Made by a program: the position numbers and the translations under genes. The notes beneath the pieces were generated by a model, which was given only the letters and a program-made list of their open reading frames with translations, was not told where the DNA came from and searched no databases. Positions 1 to 8,003 of a stretch of DNA of 18,763 bases are shown one piece after another (within the stretch, counting starts at the first letter, position 1; the number at the start of each line of letters is the position of its first letter). Origin of the DNA: an uncultured Bacteroidia bacterium (lineage in GTDB: Bacteria > Bacteroidota > Bacteroidia > Bacteroidales > UBA932); contig CACYEB010000096.1 in assembly GCA_902773305.1 (NCBI GenBank), positions 1-18,763 on the forward strand, given 5' to 3'.

Positions 1-1
1 C

Positions 2-490
2 GGCAATGCCCCCGACCTTAACGAGGAGTGCCGCAAATACGAAGAGAAAATCAAGTCTTACGGCGGCATCAACCTCTTTATGGGCGGTATCGGCCCCGAC
101 GGTCACATTGCCTTCAATGAGCCCGGTTCTTCACTTAATTCCCGTACCCGCGTCAAGGAACTTACGACAGATACCATCATCGCCAACTCCCGCTTCTTTG
201 GCTACGACACATCGAAGGTGCCCCAGAAGGCACTCACAGTGGGCGTGGGAACCGTAATGGAGGCAGATGAGGTGCTTATCCTTGTCAATGGCCACAACAA
301 GGCCCGCGCACTGCGCCACGCAGTAGAGGAGTCCATCAACCATATGTGGACCATTTCGGTACTCCAGCTCCATCCTCACGGAATCATAGTCTGCGACGAT
401 GCCGCGACCGTAGAACTCAGGGTCGGCACAGTCAATTACTACAAAGACATCGAGCGCGAAAACCTCGATCCCGCTAATTTCCGCCGCTAA
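2..490 (+). CDS. nagB: Glucosamine-6-phosphate deaminase, C-terminal part (5' end outside window)
   Basis: NagB converts glucosamine-6-phosphate to fructose-6-phosphate and ammonia in the cytoplasm, feeding amino sugars into glycolysis. The reading frame is open from base 2 with no start in view, and 162 residues remain to the TAA. The segment [14 protein letters not shown] carries the family's catalytic Asp-Gly-His and the following Glu (D141, H143 and E148 in E. coli numbering). [14 protein letters not shown] and [13 protein letters not shown] also match NagB closely. Aligning on the DGH motif suggests about 108 N-terminal residues are missing and a full length near 270, which is normal. 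The visible part shows no frameshift or lost catalytic residue. The stop lies one base before the GTG of the aminopeptidase gene, so the two are probably co-transcribed. An internal ATG at 80 sits just before the active-site loop and is not a real start. Confidence 0.96.
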   Translation, partial: GNAPDLNEECRKYEEKIKSYGGINLFMGGIGPDGHIAFNEPGSSLNSRTRVKELTTDTIIANSRFFGYDTSKVPQKALTVGVGTVMEADEVLILVNGHNKARALRHAVEESINHMWTISVLQLHPHGIIVCDDAATVELRVGTVNYYKDIERENLDPANFRR

Positions 491-491
491 A

Positions 492-2285
492 GTGAGCCCG
501 CTGGAAAAACTGCGCTCCTGGATGCGGTCCAAGGGCCTTCAAGTGACAATCATTCCCACGAATGATTGTCACTTTGATGAATATGTCCCTGACAGATGCA
601 AAATCCGTCAGTTCCTGAGCGGTTTTGACGGCAGTGCCGGTACTCTGGCAGTCACCTGTGAAGAAGCCGCACTCTGGACCGATTCCCGCTATTTCCTTCA
701 GGCAGAGCGCCAGATTGCGGGGCGTGGGATAGAGTTGATGAAACTCAAGATGCCCGGTACCCCCTCCATAGTGCAGTGGATCCGTTCAAGGCTGGGCGGT
801 CAGGAGGGGAACGTTTCGGTGGGCGTCGACGGCGACCTTTTTTCTTATGCCGATTTCTTTGCGTTTGAAAAGGAACTTGCCCCGCTGCGTCTTGTCACAT
901 TCAGCGATCCGTTCGATGACTTGTGGCCCGGCCGGCCGGCGGCACCGTCCTCGCCCATTGTCCTCCATAAAGAGGAGTATTCCGGCCGGAGTGCCGCCCA
1001 AAAATATCGCGACGTGACCGTACGTCTGGGCGTTGACGGCCCCTTTGCCCTTTTTCTGAGTGCCTGCGACGAAGTGATGTGGCTGATGAATCTTCGCGGA
1101 GGGGATATCGAATACAATGCAGTGACCCTCTCGTATGCCCTTGTTACGGAAAAGGGGATGCAACTGTTCTGCCGCCGTGAAAACCTTACTTTAGAGGCTG
1201 CGCGATATCTTCAGTCACAGGGAGTCGCGGTGAACGATTATGATGCCGTGGATGCCGCTCTGGCTGCGGTAGATGCCGATGCGGTGCGCATCGTCAGCAA
1301 TAACTGCTGCTCGATAAACAAATACAATATCTTTGCGGCGGGCAGGCAGGTCCTTCCCGATCCCACCACGGGCGGCACGGTGGCTATGCTGCGCGCTTGC
1401 AAGAACCCGGTACAGGCAGAGGGATTCAGGAAAGCCTTCCTGCAGGACGGGGTTTTATGGGTCAAGCTGCTCAAGTATATATACGACAATTACCCGGACG
1501 GCTCGCTGAGCGAATACTCTGTCACTGAGAAGCTGCTCGAAATAAAGCGTTCCGGCGGTTTTTGCGGAGAGAACTATTGCGGAGAGAGTTTTGAGCCGAT
1601 AGTGGCATTCAATGCCAACGCCGCCAGCGCCCACTACAGTTTTGCAGATGAGGCCTCCAGTGCACGGATCCGTGGAGGAGGCTTCCTGCTTATGGACCTG
1701 GGCAGCCACTATCCATACGGAACCACCGACACCACCCGTACGATATTCCTGGGCGAGGCAGAGCCCACCGACGCTCAGAAAATGGATTATACGCTGGTGC
1801 TCAAGGGGATGATCGATCTTGCAGAAGCGATATTCCCGGAAGGGACACGCGGCTGCCAGCTCGATATCCTTGCCCGTGGCCCGATGTACCCTACCGGCAA
1901 GATGTACTACCACGGCACATCCCACGGAATAGGACAGTGGCTCTGTGTGCACGAGTCGCCCCAAATCCGTATGGAATACAGTCCTGTTACGTTGCAGCCC
2001 GGAATGATAATGTCCGATGAACCGGCGGTGTACGTTGAGGGCAGATATGGCATCCGTACAGAGAATGTCATACACGTGGTGCCCTGTTCGAGCGGCGGAT
2101 ACGGCACATTCTACAGATTCGAGACCCTTACTCTGGTGCCTGTGGACCGCCGCGCCGTTGATATGTCGCTGCTGTCACCCAAAGAGGCCCGCTGGCTGGA
2201 GAACTACAACCGGCGCGTCTTCGATATGCTGCAGGAGCATCTTGCTCCCGAAGAACGGGAGTGGCTTTCCAACTACATCAAATAG
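492..2285 (+). CDS. pepP: Aminopeptidase P family protein (Xaa-Pro aminopeptidase, M24B)
   Basis: This is a cytoplasmic metallopeptidase of 597 residues, expected to remove an N-terminal residue that precedes proline. Its length fits the long three-domain form (human XPNPEP1 type), with two creatinase-like N-terminal domains and a C-terminal pita-bread catalytic domain. The two-metal ligands are all present: D402 and D413 in MDLGSHYPYGTTDTTRT, H478 in GTSHGIG, E510 in SDEPAVY and E524 in GIRTEN. H487 in VHESPQ is the likely proton-shuttle histidine. There is no signal peptide. The GTG at 492 is chosen because the family's N-terminal segment (LEKLRSWMRSKGLQ...IIPTND) begins there; the next ATG, codon 11, would cut it. 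The start is one base after the nagB stop with no good Shine-Dalgarno, which suggests translational coupling. Codons 17-28 encode the arms of a perfect inverted repeat. The stop is 10 bp from the stop of the opposing operon. Confidence 0.95.
   Translation: MSPLEKLRSWMRSKGLQVTIIPTNDCHFDEYVPDRCKIRQFLSGFDGSAGTLAVTCEEAALWTDSRYFLQAERQIAGRGIELMKLKMPGTPSIVQWIRSRLGGQEGNVSVGVDGDLFSYADFFAFEKELAPLRLVTFSDPFDDLWPGRPAAPSSPIVLHKEEYSGRSAAQKYRDVTVRLGVDGPFALFLSACDEVMWLMNLRGGDIEYNAVTLSYALVTEKGMQLFCRRENLTLEAARYLQSQGVAVNDYDAVDAALAAVDADAVRIVSNNCCSINKYNIFAAGRQVLPDPTTGGTVAMLRACKNPVQAEGFRKAFLQDGVLWVKLLKYIYDNYPDGSLSEYSVTEKLLEIKRSGGFCGENYCGESFEPIVAFNANAASAHYSFADEASSARIRGGGFLLMDLGSHYPYGTTDTTRTIFLGEAEPTDAQKMDYTLVLKGMIDLAEAIFPEGTRGCQLDILARGPMYPTGKMYYHGTSHGIGQWLCVHESPQIRMEYSPVTLQPGMIMSDEPAVYVEGRYGIRTENVIHVVPCSSGGYGTFYRFETLTLVPVDRRAVDMSLLSPKEARWLENYNRRVFDMLQEHLAPEEREWLSNYIK
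541..574. repeat. Perfect 14-bp inverted repeat inside the aminopeptidase P gene
   Basis: The arms AAGTGACAATCATT (541-554) and AATGATTGTCACTT (561-574) are exact reverse complements separated by the 6-base loop CCCACG. The structure begins 49 bases after the GTG start and covers codons 17-28, a segment (IIPTNDCHFDEY) that still reads as a normal family N terminus. In RNA it would form a long uninterrupted hairpin followed by TTTGATG, not by a U-run. It could act as an attenuator, a processing site or a translation brake. It could also be the product of quasi-palindrome repair. Confidence 0.9.
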
Positions 2286-2295
2286 GCTGGGATAA

Positions 2296-4077
2296 TCAGT
2301 AAGCCAGATTCTTTGTGGCTTCGTTGAACATTCCGCCATTCTCGTTGCGGCGGTCAAACTTGAAGTTCAACTGAAGCCCCTGGGAAGGGTAGTGCGCTAT
2401 GCCGTTGATCATATCTGAACCGTAGCGTTTCAGTGCAGAACCGAAATATAGCGTGATATCATATCCCTGGAACGAGAAATTGCCGGGATCAGAGTTGTAA
2501 AGGGCGCGGTATCTGCGCACGAAATCCTGCACCTGATCGTCGTTGTAGTCGACATAGTAGCCCATCGCAAAGCGGGCGTTGCAGTTCTTGAGTGCATCGG
2601 AATCGATCGCCTCGAAGCGGCGGATGCGGTGGCTGGCATAGGTCTCGATCTCATAATTGCCGCCTCTTACGAGCGAAGAAATGTTGCGTACGGCATCGGA
2701 TGCCAGGGACTCTTTTTCTGTGGTGATGACGATGAGGTTACGTTTGCCCTGAACCAGGGCGGGGCGGATGCTCTCGGCAGACCGGCCCACCCCTGCGCGT
2801 ACGGTGGTGAAGGGGATGTTGAGCGAATCCAGGCTGGCCATCACATCAATGCAGAACTGACCGGCCTGATCTGTATTCTCGCAAACCAGGACGACATTGT
2901 CGCGGCGGGGATTATATTCCATCGACTCTGCCAGCCGCATCGCCTGTGTAGATGAGGAGAGGGGGGCGTTGACAAGGTAACGGTGGTCATAGACAGAAGA
3001 CTCGACCTTCTGGTCCAGAGGCGATATGAGGGGGATATGGTGTTTGTCGCACCACTGTGCCGCAGGTTCTATGCTCTGCTGGGAGAAATTGCCTATGACG
3101 AAGTCCAAATCGGCGGGCGTTACCGCCATCATCTGCTCTGCACTGGCATAATCGGCCATATCTATGACTTTGAGGGAGATGTTGGTGCCGTCCTTGCGCA
3201 GGTCTTCGAGCGCCATCAGCACTCCGGCATAAAAGTCCAGGAAGTTGGCCGAGGGAGAGCTGGATCCGGAAGAGAAGGGGAGCATCAGCGCCATTTTGGC
3301 GGTGCCGGAAAATGGAACTATCGCAGGTACGGCCTCAATCTCCTCTTCTTCCTCCTGAAGAACCTCATCGGAGATGGTGAGCGAGGGTATGCCGGTGTCT
3401 GTATTGGCGGCGTATTCCTCATCGTCTTCGCCTGCATCTATGATGGTGTTGTCGTCAAGCTCTTCCGGAGGGACATCGCCAAGGGGGATCTTGATTATCT
3501 GGCCCACTACGAGCGTCCTGGAGTCCATATTGTTGAAGGCGATGATATCCTCTTGCGACACCTTGTACTTGAGGGAGAGCATAAGCAGCGAGTCGTACCA
3601 TTTCACGCGGTGGCGGATATATTTCGCCTGTCCTTCGTCGCTGTCTTCCCCGGTTGCTTCGGCTTTCCTTACGGCAGGAGAGGCTTCTTCTTTTACTGTC
3701 TGTGCCTGTGACTTCTGCTCAATGGCAGCCTTCTCCGGCTTTTCGGATTTCTCCTGTCTTACGGTCGTTTGGGCTTTTTCGGCTTTCTCGGCTTTCTCTG
3801 TGACCGGAATCAGCAGCATTGAACCTGTCTTGAGCCCGCCGCTAAGATAGCCGGCATTAATTTCACGTACCTTCTCAAGGTCTGCGCCGTAGGTCTTGCA
3901 GATGGAATACAGAGTCTGTCTGGCCGTCACCTGATGTACATAATAAGATTTCCCGTCTATTTCTACCTTGTTTTTGGAAATCTGGACCTCTGCGGGTTCA
4001 AATTTCTGGGCGTTCATATCGGGGGCGGAGGCAAGCAGCAAGCCTGCAAAAGCCAAGACGGCACAGAGTCGTTTCAT
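2296..4077 (-). CDS. Secreted protein with two LysM domains and a periplasmic-binding-protein type 1 fold
   Basis: This 593-residue envelope protein probably binds peptidoglycan through its LysM domains; the ligand of its C-terminal domain is unknown. Residues 1-23 look like a cleaved signal peptide (cut near NA/QK) without a lipobox cysteine. LysM 1 is about 44-91 (YYVHQVTARQTLYSICKTYG). Next comes a Lys/Glu-rich linker (93-150) with EKA repeats, LysM 2 at about 153-199 (HRVKWYDSLLMLSLKYKVS), and an acidic linker (200-255). Residues 259-593 resemble the type-1 periplasmic binding fold of amino-acid ABC transporter receptors (KMALMLPFS...FLDFYAGVLMALEDL; VIGNFSQQSIEPAAQW; HIPLISPLDQ). No permease or ATPase is nearby, so transport is unlikely; sensing or wall anchoring fits better. 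The ATG at 4077 is preferred over an upstream in-frame ATG at 4125, which would overlap purC and put 16 residues before the signal peptide. It is the last gene of its operon, with TAACCGGAA just before the start. Confidence 0.87.
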   Translation of the reverse strand: MKRLCAVLAFAGLLLASAPDMNAQKFEPAEVQISKNKVEIDGKSYYVHQVTARQTLYSICKTYGADLEKVREINAGYLSGGLKTGSMLLIPVTEKAEKAEKAQTTVRQEKSEKPEKAAIEQKSQAQTVKEEASPAVRKAEATGEDSDEGQAKYIRHRVKWYDSLLMLSLKYKVSQEDIIAFNNMDSRTLVVGQIIKIPLGDVPPEELDDNTIIDAGEDDEEYAANTDTGIPSLTISDEVLQEEEEEIEAVPAIVPFSGTAKMALMLPFSSGSSSPSANFLDFYAGVLMALEDLRKDGTNISLKVIDMADYASAEQMMAVTPADLDFVIGNFSQQSIEPAAQWCDKHHIPLISPLDQKVESSVYDHRYLVNAPLSSSTQAMRLAESMEYNPRRDNVVLVCENTDQAGQFCIDVMASLDSLNIPFTTVRAGVGRSAESIRPALVQGKRNLIVITTEKESLASDAVRNISSLVRGGNYEIETYASHRIRRFEAIDSDALKNCNARFAMGYYVDYNDDQVQDFVRRYRALYNSDPGNFSFQGYDITLYFGSALKRYGSDMINGIAHYPSQGLQLNFKFDRRNENGGMFNEATKNLAY

Positions 4078-4085
4078 AATTCCGG

Positions 4086-5039
4086 TTAAAATTCGAGCCT
4101 TGCGAGCATATTCTTCACATTGCACTCGATACGCTCGTAAATGTTGTCGTAGGACGACTTAACAAATTTCTTGCCCGTAATGTTCTCGTAGAGTTCTACA
4201 TAGCGGTCGCTGATGGCCGTAACGCGGGCTGTATCCATTTCGGGGACCTTCTGCCCATCCTTGCCTGAGAAACCGTTTTCCATAAGCCACTCCCGCACGA
4301 ACTCCTTTGAGAGTTGCCTCTGGGGCAGTCCCTTTTCGAAGAGTTCCTGATAGGTATCGGCATAGAAATATCGGGACGAGTCGGGGGTGTGTATCTCGTC
4401 TATCAGGTAGAGCCGGCCGTCACGGCGGCCAAACTCGTATTTGGTGTCCACGAGCATCAGGTTTCTGGATGCTGCAATCTCCTCGCCGCGCTTGAACAGG
4501 GCAAGAGTAATCTGCTCCAGTTCTTCATATTCGCTGCGTGTCATAATGCCGCGGGCGATTATCTCCTCCTTGCTGATGTCCTCGTCGTGGGCACCTATCT
4601 CCGCCTTGGTGGTCGGGGTTATGATAGGGGTGTCGAAACGCTGGTGTTCCTTCATCCCGTCTGGAATCTTCACACCGCAGATCTCTCTTACCCCCGCCTT
4701 GTAAGAACGCCACGAACTGCCGGTGAGGCAGCGGCGTACTATCATCTCCACCGGAAGGCCTTCGCACTTGTAACCCACGGTTACCATCGGGTCTGGACAA
4801 GCTATCTTCCAGTTGGGGACGATATCTTCTGTAAGATCCAGAAAATATGAGGCTATCTGGTTGAGGACCTGCCCTTTGTAAGGGATGCCCTCTGGCAGTA
4901 TCACGTCGAATGCAGAGATGCGGTCGGTCGCCACCATAACCATATACTTATCTGCGATGGTATAAACGTCGCGTACCTTGCCGGTATATTTCGCGGTCTG
5001 GCGGCTGAAATCAAATTCGGTATGTGTAACTGCGCTCAT
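4086..5039 (-). CDS. purC: Phosphoribosylaminoimidazole-succinocarboxamide synthase (SAICAR synthetase)
   Basis: PurC joins aspartate to CAIR using ATP in de novo purine synthesis, in the cytoplasm. The protein has 317 residues, the longer form of the family (about 300) rather than the short form of about 240 seen in E. coli. Visible family motifs include YTGKVRDVY at about 18-26 (the nucleotide-binding loop), ATDRISAFD at about 37-45, [35 protein letters not shown] and [13 protein letters not shown]. The ATG at 5039 gives a normal N terminus, and the stop-to-start gap to the upstream OmpH-like gene is 8 bases. The downstream LysM gene starts 8 bases after its stop. Both junctions carry TAACCGGAA before the next ATG, so the GGAA is probably the ribosome-binding element for both genes. 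Nothing links the product to its envelope-protein neighbours beyond co-transcription. Confidence 0.97.
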   Translation of the reverse strand: MSAVTHTEFDFSRQTAKYTGKVRDVYTIADKYMVMVATDRISAFDVILPEGIPYKGQVLNQIASYFLDLTEDIVPNWKIACPDPMVTVGYKCEGLPVEMIVRRCLTGSSWRSYKAGVREICGVKIPDGMKEHQRFDTPIITPTTKAEIGAHDEDISKEEIIARGIMTRSEYEELEQITLALFKRGEEIAASRNLMLVDTKYEFGRRDGRLYLIDEIHTPDSSRYFYADTYQELFEKGLPQRQLSKEFVREWLMENGFSGKDGQKVPEMDTARVTAISDRYVELYENITGKKFVKSSYDNIYERIECNVKNMLARLEF

Positions 5040-5047
5040 CTTTCCGG

Positions 5048-5683
5048 TTATTCTTCAGACTTTTTATTGCGGTTTTTGATATAATCCTCGTTGAGGCCCT
5101 GAAGCACGTCGGCGGTGATGTCCAGACCGGGGTTGACGTTGAGCACGGTGTTGGTCACGCCGCTGGTGGTCAGGATCAGTGAGAACTGATGTTCTTCATT
5201 GTATTTCTCGATGAACTCCTTGACAGCGTAGTAAACCTGGTTGTTGAGCACTGCCTGCTCTTCCTGTATCTCGGCGTCCTTCTTGGCCATATCGTTCTGC
5301 AGGTTCTGCTGGCGCTGCACCAGTTTGTTCTGCTGCTCTTCTGCGGCGCTGCGGGTAAGCAGGCCCTTCTGTACCTGGCTCTCGAAAGCCTTGGCATCGC
5401 TCTCCAGACGGCGTCCACGCTTGTTCAGGTCGTCTTGAATGCCCTGGACCTTGCTCTGGAAGGCAGTCATCAGGTCGTTGTACATATCGTAGTTGGCAAT
5501 CAGCGAATCCAACTGTACATATACTATGTCGCCAGCCACCGCCGTAATCTTCCCGGGGTCGGTGACGGCTGAAGGTTCGGTTGCGGGTTTCTTCTTGAAA
5601 TCGGGCTTGACTACAGACATAACAGCTGCGCAAAGTGCCACTGCCAGCGCGATAATGCTGAGGATAAGGGGTGTTCTTTTCAT
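5048..5683 (-). CDS. OmpH/Skp-family periplasmic chaperone-like protein, N-terminally anchored
   Basis: This 211-residue protein belongs to the OmpH (Skp) family, whose members form coiled-coil 'tentacles' that hold unfolded outer-membrane proteins in the periplasm. Residues 5-24 are a hydrophobic signal or membrane anchor ([20 protein letters not shown]). It is followed by a Lys/Pro-rich stretch without a clear signal-peptidase site, so it may stay anchored. The family core starts near 52 ([16 protein letters not shown]). A long Gln/Lys/Glu-rich helix runs to about 155, followed by the beta-rich end ([24 protein letters not shown]) and a C-terminal helix ([13 protein letters not shown]). It is longer than the two tandem OmpH proteins at 10536-11589 and lies in a different operon, 22 bp downstream of pdxJ. 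Its role may therefore differ. The charged tail ends in KKSEE. Confidence 0.88.
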   Translation of the reverse strand: MKRTPLILSIIALAVALCAAVMSVVKPDFKKKPATEPSAVTDPGKITAVAGDIVYVQLDSLIANYDMYNDLMTAFQSKVQGIQDDLNKRGRRLESDAKAFESQVQKGLLTRSAAEEQQNKLVQRQQNLQNDMAKKDAEIQEEQAVLNNQVYYAVKEFIEKYNEEHQFSLILTTSGVTNTVLNVNPGLDITADVLQGLNEDYIKNRNKKSEE

Positions 5684-5705
5684 TTTATGGATTGATTTTT
5701 TATAA

Positions 5706-6425
5706 TTAATTTTCTTTAAGTTCTCTCAAATATGCGGCCACGGTGTGCTCCAGCCCCATATATAATGCATCGCAAACCAGTGCGTGGCCTATCGAAACCT
5801 CGTCCAGACGGGGCATCGCCTGCTTGAAATATCTCAGGTTGTCCAGGTTGAGGTCGTGGCCGGCATTCACTTCAAGGCCGCATCTGACGGCTTCGCAGCA
5901 CGCTTCGTAGTAGGGTTCCACCGCATGCTCCCTCCCGGATGCGTAGTTATGGGCATAGGCGTAGGTGTAGAGTTCGATGCGGTCGCTGCCCGCTTCTGCG
6001 GCGCCCTGCACCATCCGTATGTCGGGGTCGACAAAAATGGACGTGCGTATCCCTTCGGAACGGAACAGGTGGCAGATTTCCTTGAGGAAGGCGGCGTTTG
6101 CGACCGTATCCCAGCCCGCATTGGAAGTAATCGCGTCGTGGGCGTCGGGTACCAGAGTGACCTGTGCGGGATGCACCTTGCACACGAGGTCCACGAATTT
6201 TTCGATGGGATTGCCCTCTATGTTGAATTCGACATCGAGCAGCGGCTTTATCTCATATACGTCGCTGTAACGGATGTGGCGCTCGTCGGGGCGTGGGTGG
6301 ACCGTAATCCCCTGCGCACCGAAACTGACGCAGTCAAGGGCCGCTTTGGATACGTCCGGCACATTGCCTCCGCGTGAATTGCGCAGGGTTGCGAACTTGT
6401 TTATGTTGACGCTCAATTTTGTCAT
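5706..6425 (-). CDS. pdxJ: Pyridoxine 5'-phosphate synthase
   Basis: PdxJ condenses 1-deoxyxylulose-5-phosphate with 3-amino-2-oxopropyl phosphate to give pyridoxine 5'-phosphate, the last ring-forming step of DXP-dependent vitamin B6 synthesis. The 239-residue protein is a TIM barrel. Visible active-site residues are H43 ([11 protein letters not shown]), E70 (FNIEG), E151 (RIELYT) and H190 (NAGHDL), matching H45, E72, E153 and H193 of E. coli. [16 protein letters not shown] at the N terminus and EVSIGHAL near the end are family signatures. The ATG at 6425 is chosen because MTKLSVNIN is the usual start; an in-frame ATG at 6437 would add four residues and overlap the predicted -7 promoter box. 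It is the first gene of the operon pdxJ, ompH-like, purC, LysM, and diverges from nadK. Confidence 0.97.
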   Translation of the reverse strand: MTKLSVNINKFATLRNSRGGNVPDVSKAALDCVSFGAQGITVHPRPDERHIRYSDVYEIKPLLDVEFNIEGNPIEKFVDLVCKVHPAQVTLVPDAHDAITSNAGWDTVANAAFLKEICHLFRSEGIRTSIFVDPDIRMVQGAAEAGSDRIELYTYAYAHNYASGREHAVEPYYEACCEAVRCGLEVNAGHDLNLDNLRYFKQAMPRLDEVSIGHALVCDALYMGLEHTVAAYLRELKEN

Positions 6426-6434
6426 ACCAAAGCA

Positions 6435-6442
6435 CAAAAGTA
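6435..6442 (-). promoter_or_regulatory. Predicted -7 element for the pdxJ operon
   Basis: On the minus strand these bases read TACTTTTG, a full match to the Bacteroidota -7 consensus TAnnTTTG. No good TTTG appears at the expected -33 distance; the nearest candidate region is the T-rich TTTTATAT on the minus strand around 6463-6470. The box lies 9 bases upstream of the pdxJ ATG (6425), so transcription would start only a few bases before the start codon. Confidence 0.5.
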
Positions 6443-6448
6443 AATAAT

Positions 6449-6481
6449 TTTGGTGAATACCTATATAAAATGCTAATTTTG
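6449..6481 (+). promoter_or_regulatory. Predicted promoter for the nadK-uppS-bamA set
   Basis: TTTG at 6449-6452 is followed after 21 bases by TAATTTTG at 6474-6481, a full match to the Bacteroidota sigma consensus (TTTG, about 19-21 bases, TAnnTTTG). The nadK ATG at 6495 is 13 bases past the end of the -7 box. With a start site some 6 bases downstream, the leader would be under 10 bases and would contain no Shine-Dalgarno. Confidence 0.65.
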
Positions 6482-6494
6482 GGGTTCAAAATAA

Positions 6495-7319
6495 ATGGCG
6501 ATGACGATAGCTATTTTCGGACGCAACATAGACCGCAGCGACGGGAAGGTATGGTTCCTGCTCCGCAGGCTTGCCGCCGGCGGTGCCCGTACCTACTTCT
6601 GTACTTCACAGTTGCAGCCCGACACCGACCTTGTGCTGGCGCTGGGAGGTGACGGTACTTTCTTGCGTGCCATCAATATGCTCAGGGGCAGTGAGATACC
6701 TATCGCCGGCATCAACTTTGGCCGCCTCGGCTTTCTGACTTCCGCCAAGGTGGGTGAAGAGGACAACTCGTGGATAGACGACCTGTTGCAGGGCAACTAC
6801 ATCGTCCAGGAGCGTATCCTGCTCAAGGTCACGTCGGATGCGATTCCCCACGGAGTCTATCCCTATGCCCTCAACGAGTTCTCCATCCAGCGGAGCACTC
6901 CCGCCATGCTGCACATAGACGTGGGTATGGACAACGGCCGCCTGCCCGCCTACTGGGCCGACGGCGTGGTGGTTTCGACCCCCACCGGCAGCACCGCTTA
7001 TTCGCTGAGTGTAGGGGGCCCGATAGTTACCCCCGATTCGGATGTGTTCATAGTGGCGCCCATCGCTCCCCACAACCTGAACGTGAGGCCTATTGTCGCC
7101 CCTGCGGCAAAACCGCTGGATATTACTTTCGGCTCCAAATCGGCGCAGTCCGGCGTCGTGACTCTGGACAACACATCGTTCGAGGTGCCCGTAGGAAGCC
7201 GTTTCACGATAAGCAAGGCCGAATACAGCGCCCGCTGCATCACTTTCCACAACGCCGGTTTCATAGAAGCCCTCAAGGACAAGCTTCTCTGGGGCGAGGA
7301 CAAACGCAATACTTTTTAG
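6495..7319 (+). CDS. nadK: NAD kinase
   Basis: NadK phosphorylates NAD to NADP with ATP in the cytoplasm. The protein has 274 residues. The hallmark GGDGTFL is at residues 51-57 with catalytic D53. It is followed by GINFGRLGFLT, the NE pair in YALNEFSI, and the glycine-rich GSTAYSLSVGGPI that contacts the nucleotide. The C-terminal beta domain ends in KLLWGEDKRN, similar to Bacteroides NadK. The N terminus is somewhat shorter than the roughly 290-residue relatives. The ATG at 6495 was chosen; a second ATG two codons on (6501, MTIAIFG) is equally plausible, since neither has a Shine-Dalgarno. It is the first gene of the + strand set and lies 3 bases ahead of uppS, so co-transcription is very likely. 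Confidence 0.96.
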   Translation: MAMTIAIFGRNIDRSDGKVWFLLRRLAAGGARTYFCTSQLQPDTDLVLALGGDGTFLRAINMLRGSEIPIAGINFGRLGFLTSAKVGEEDNSWIDDLLQGNYIVQERILLKVTSDAIPHGVYPYALNEFSIQRSTPAMLHIDVGMDNGRLPAYWADGVVVSTPTGSTAYSLSVGGPIVTPDSDVFIVAPIAPHNLNVRPIVAPAAKPLDITFGSKSAQSGVVTLDNTSFEVPVGSRFTISKAEYSARCITFHNAGFIEALKDKLLWGEDKRNTF

Positions 7320-7322
7320 TTT

Positions 7323-8003
7323 ATGGAGCAACTTTCACACGTAACCATCATAATGGACGGAAACGGCCGCTGGGCACAGGAGAGGGGGCTCTCCAGGAGC
7401 GAGGGACACGCAGAGGGGGCCAAGAGCCTGAGGGCCTGTGTGCAGGCTGCGATGAAGGCCGGAGTCAAATATCTGAGCCTTTATACTTTCTCTCAGGAGA
7501 ATTGGAAACGCCCCGAAAAAGAGGTGAGTGCCATAATGAGCCTGATGTCTTCCAATATAGTTGATGCGCTGCCCGATTTCCTGGAAAATAAGATCCGGTT
7601 CCGGGTTATCGGCGACCGCTCCCGGATTTCCGAAGAACTGAACCGTCAGATAGAAGATGCCGAGAAACAGACCGCGGCGGGCAGTGACCTCACTATGATA
7701 CTTTTGTTCAGCTACAGCGGAAAGTGGGACATCGAGCAGGCCGCAGGGCGCTTTGCCGCTGACTACGGCACGCCTGCTGCGAAGCCGTTTGAAAGCTACC
7801 TGGCAACCGCCGGCATCCCCGATCCCGACCTGTTGATCCGCACCGGCGGAGAACAGCGCATCAGCAACTATATGCTGTGGCAGTGTGCCTACACCGAATT
7901 TTATTTCACGGACAAACTTTGGCCTGATTTTAGAGAAGATGAGTTCAACGATGCTCTGAACAGTTTCCGGGGTCGAGACAGAAGATACGGTAAAGTGAAG
8001 TGA
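7323..8003 (+). CDS. uppS: Undecaprenyl diphosphate synthase (cis-prenyltransferase)
   Basis: UppS extends farnesyl diphosphate with eight isopentenyl units to give C55 undecaprenyl diphosphate. This is the carrier lipid for peptidoglycan, O-antigen and capsule, made at the inner face of the cytoplasmic membrane. In this 226-residue protein the signature IMDGNGRWA carries catalytic D12. RSEGHAEGAK, LYTFSQENWKRP, LLIRTGGEQRISNYMLWQ and AYTEFYFTDKLWPDF follow in the family order. The segment SYSGKWDI replaces the more usual YGGRxEI-type sequence, a small departure. The start is ATG at 7323, 3 bases after nadK. The stop TGA overlaps the bamA ATG as TGATG, so translation of bamA is probably coupled to it. 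Confidence 0.96.
   Translation: MEQLSHVTIIMDGNGRWAQERGLSRSEGHAEGAKSLRACVQAAMKAGVKYLSLYTFSQENWKRPEKEVSAIMSLMSSNIVDALPDFLENKIRFRVIGDRSRISEELNRQIEDAEKQTAAGSDLTMILLFSYSGKWDIEQAAGRFAADYGTPAAKPFESYLATAGIPDPDLLIRTGGEQRISNYMLWQCAYTEFYFTDKLWPDFREDEFNDALNSFRGRDRRYGKVK

Noticed and set aside
928..940. GC-rich palindromic run (GGCCGGCCGG type) in the aminopeptidase gene
   Set aside because: Explained by Gly/Arg/Pro/Ala codons in a GC-rich gene; no spacing or partner site suggests function.
3772..3801. Short direct repeats of a TCGGCTTTC-like unit
   Set aside because: They encode the Lys-Ala-Glu linker between the LysM domains; ordinary low-complexity coding sequence.
4078..4125. Earlier in-frame start for the LysM protein at 4125
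   Set aside because: It would overlap the end of purC by 40 bases and place 16 charged residues ahead of an otherwise ideal signal peptide.
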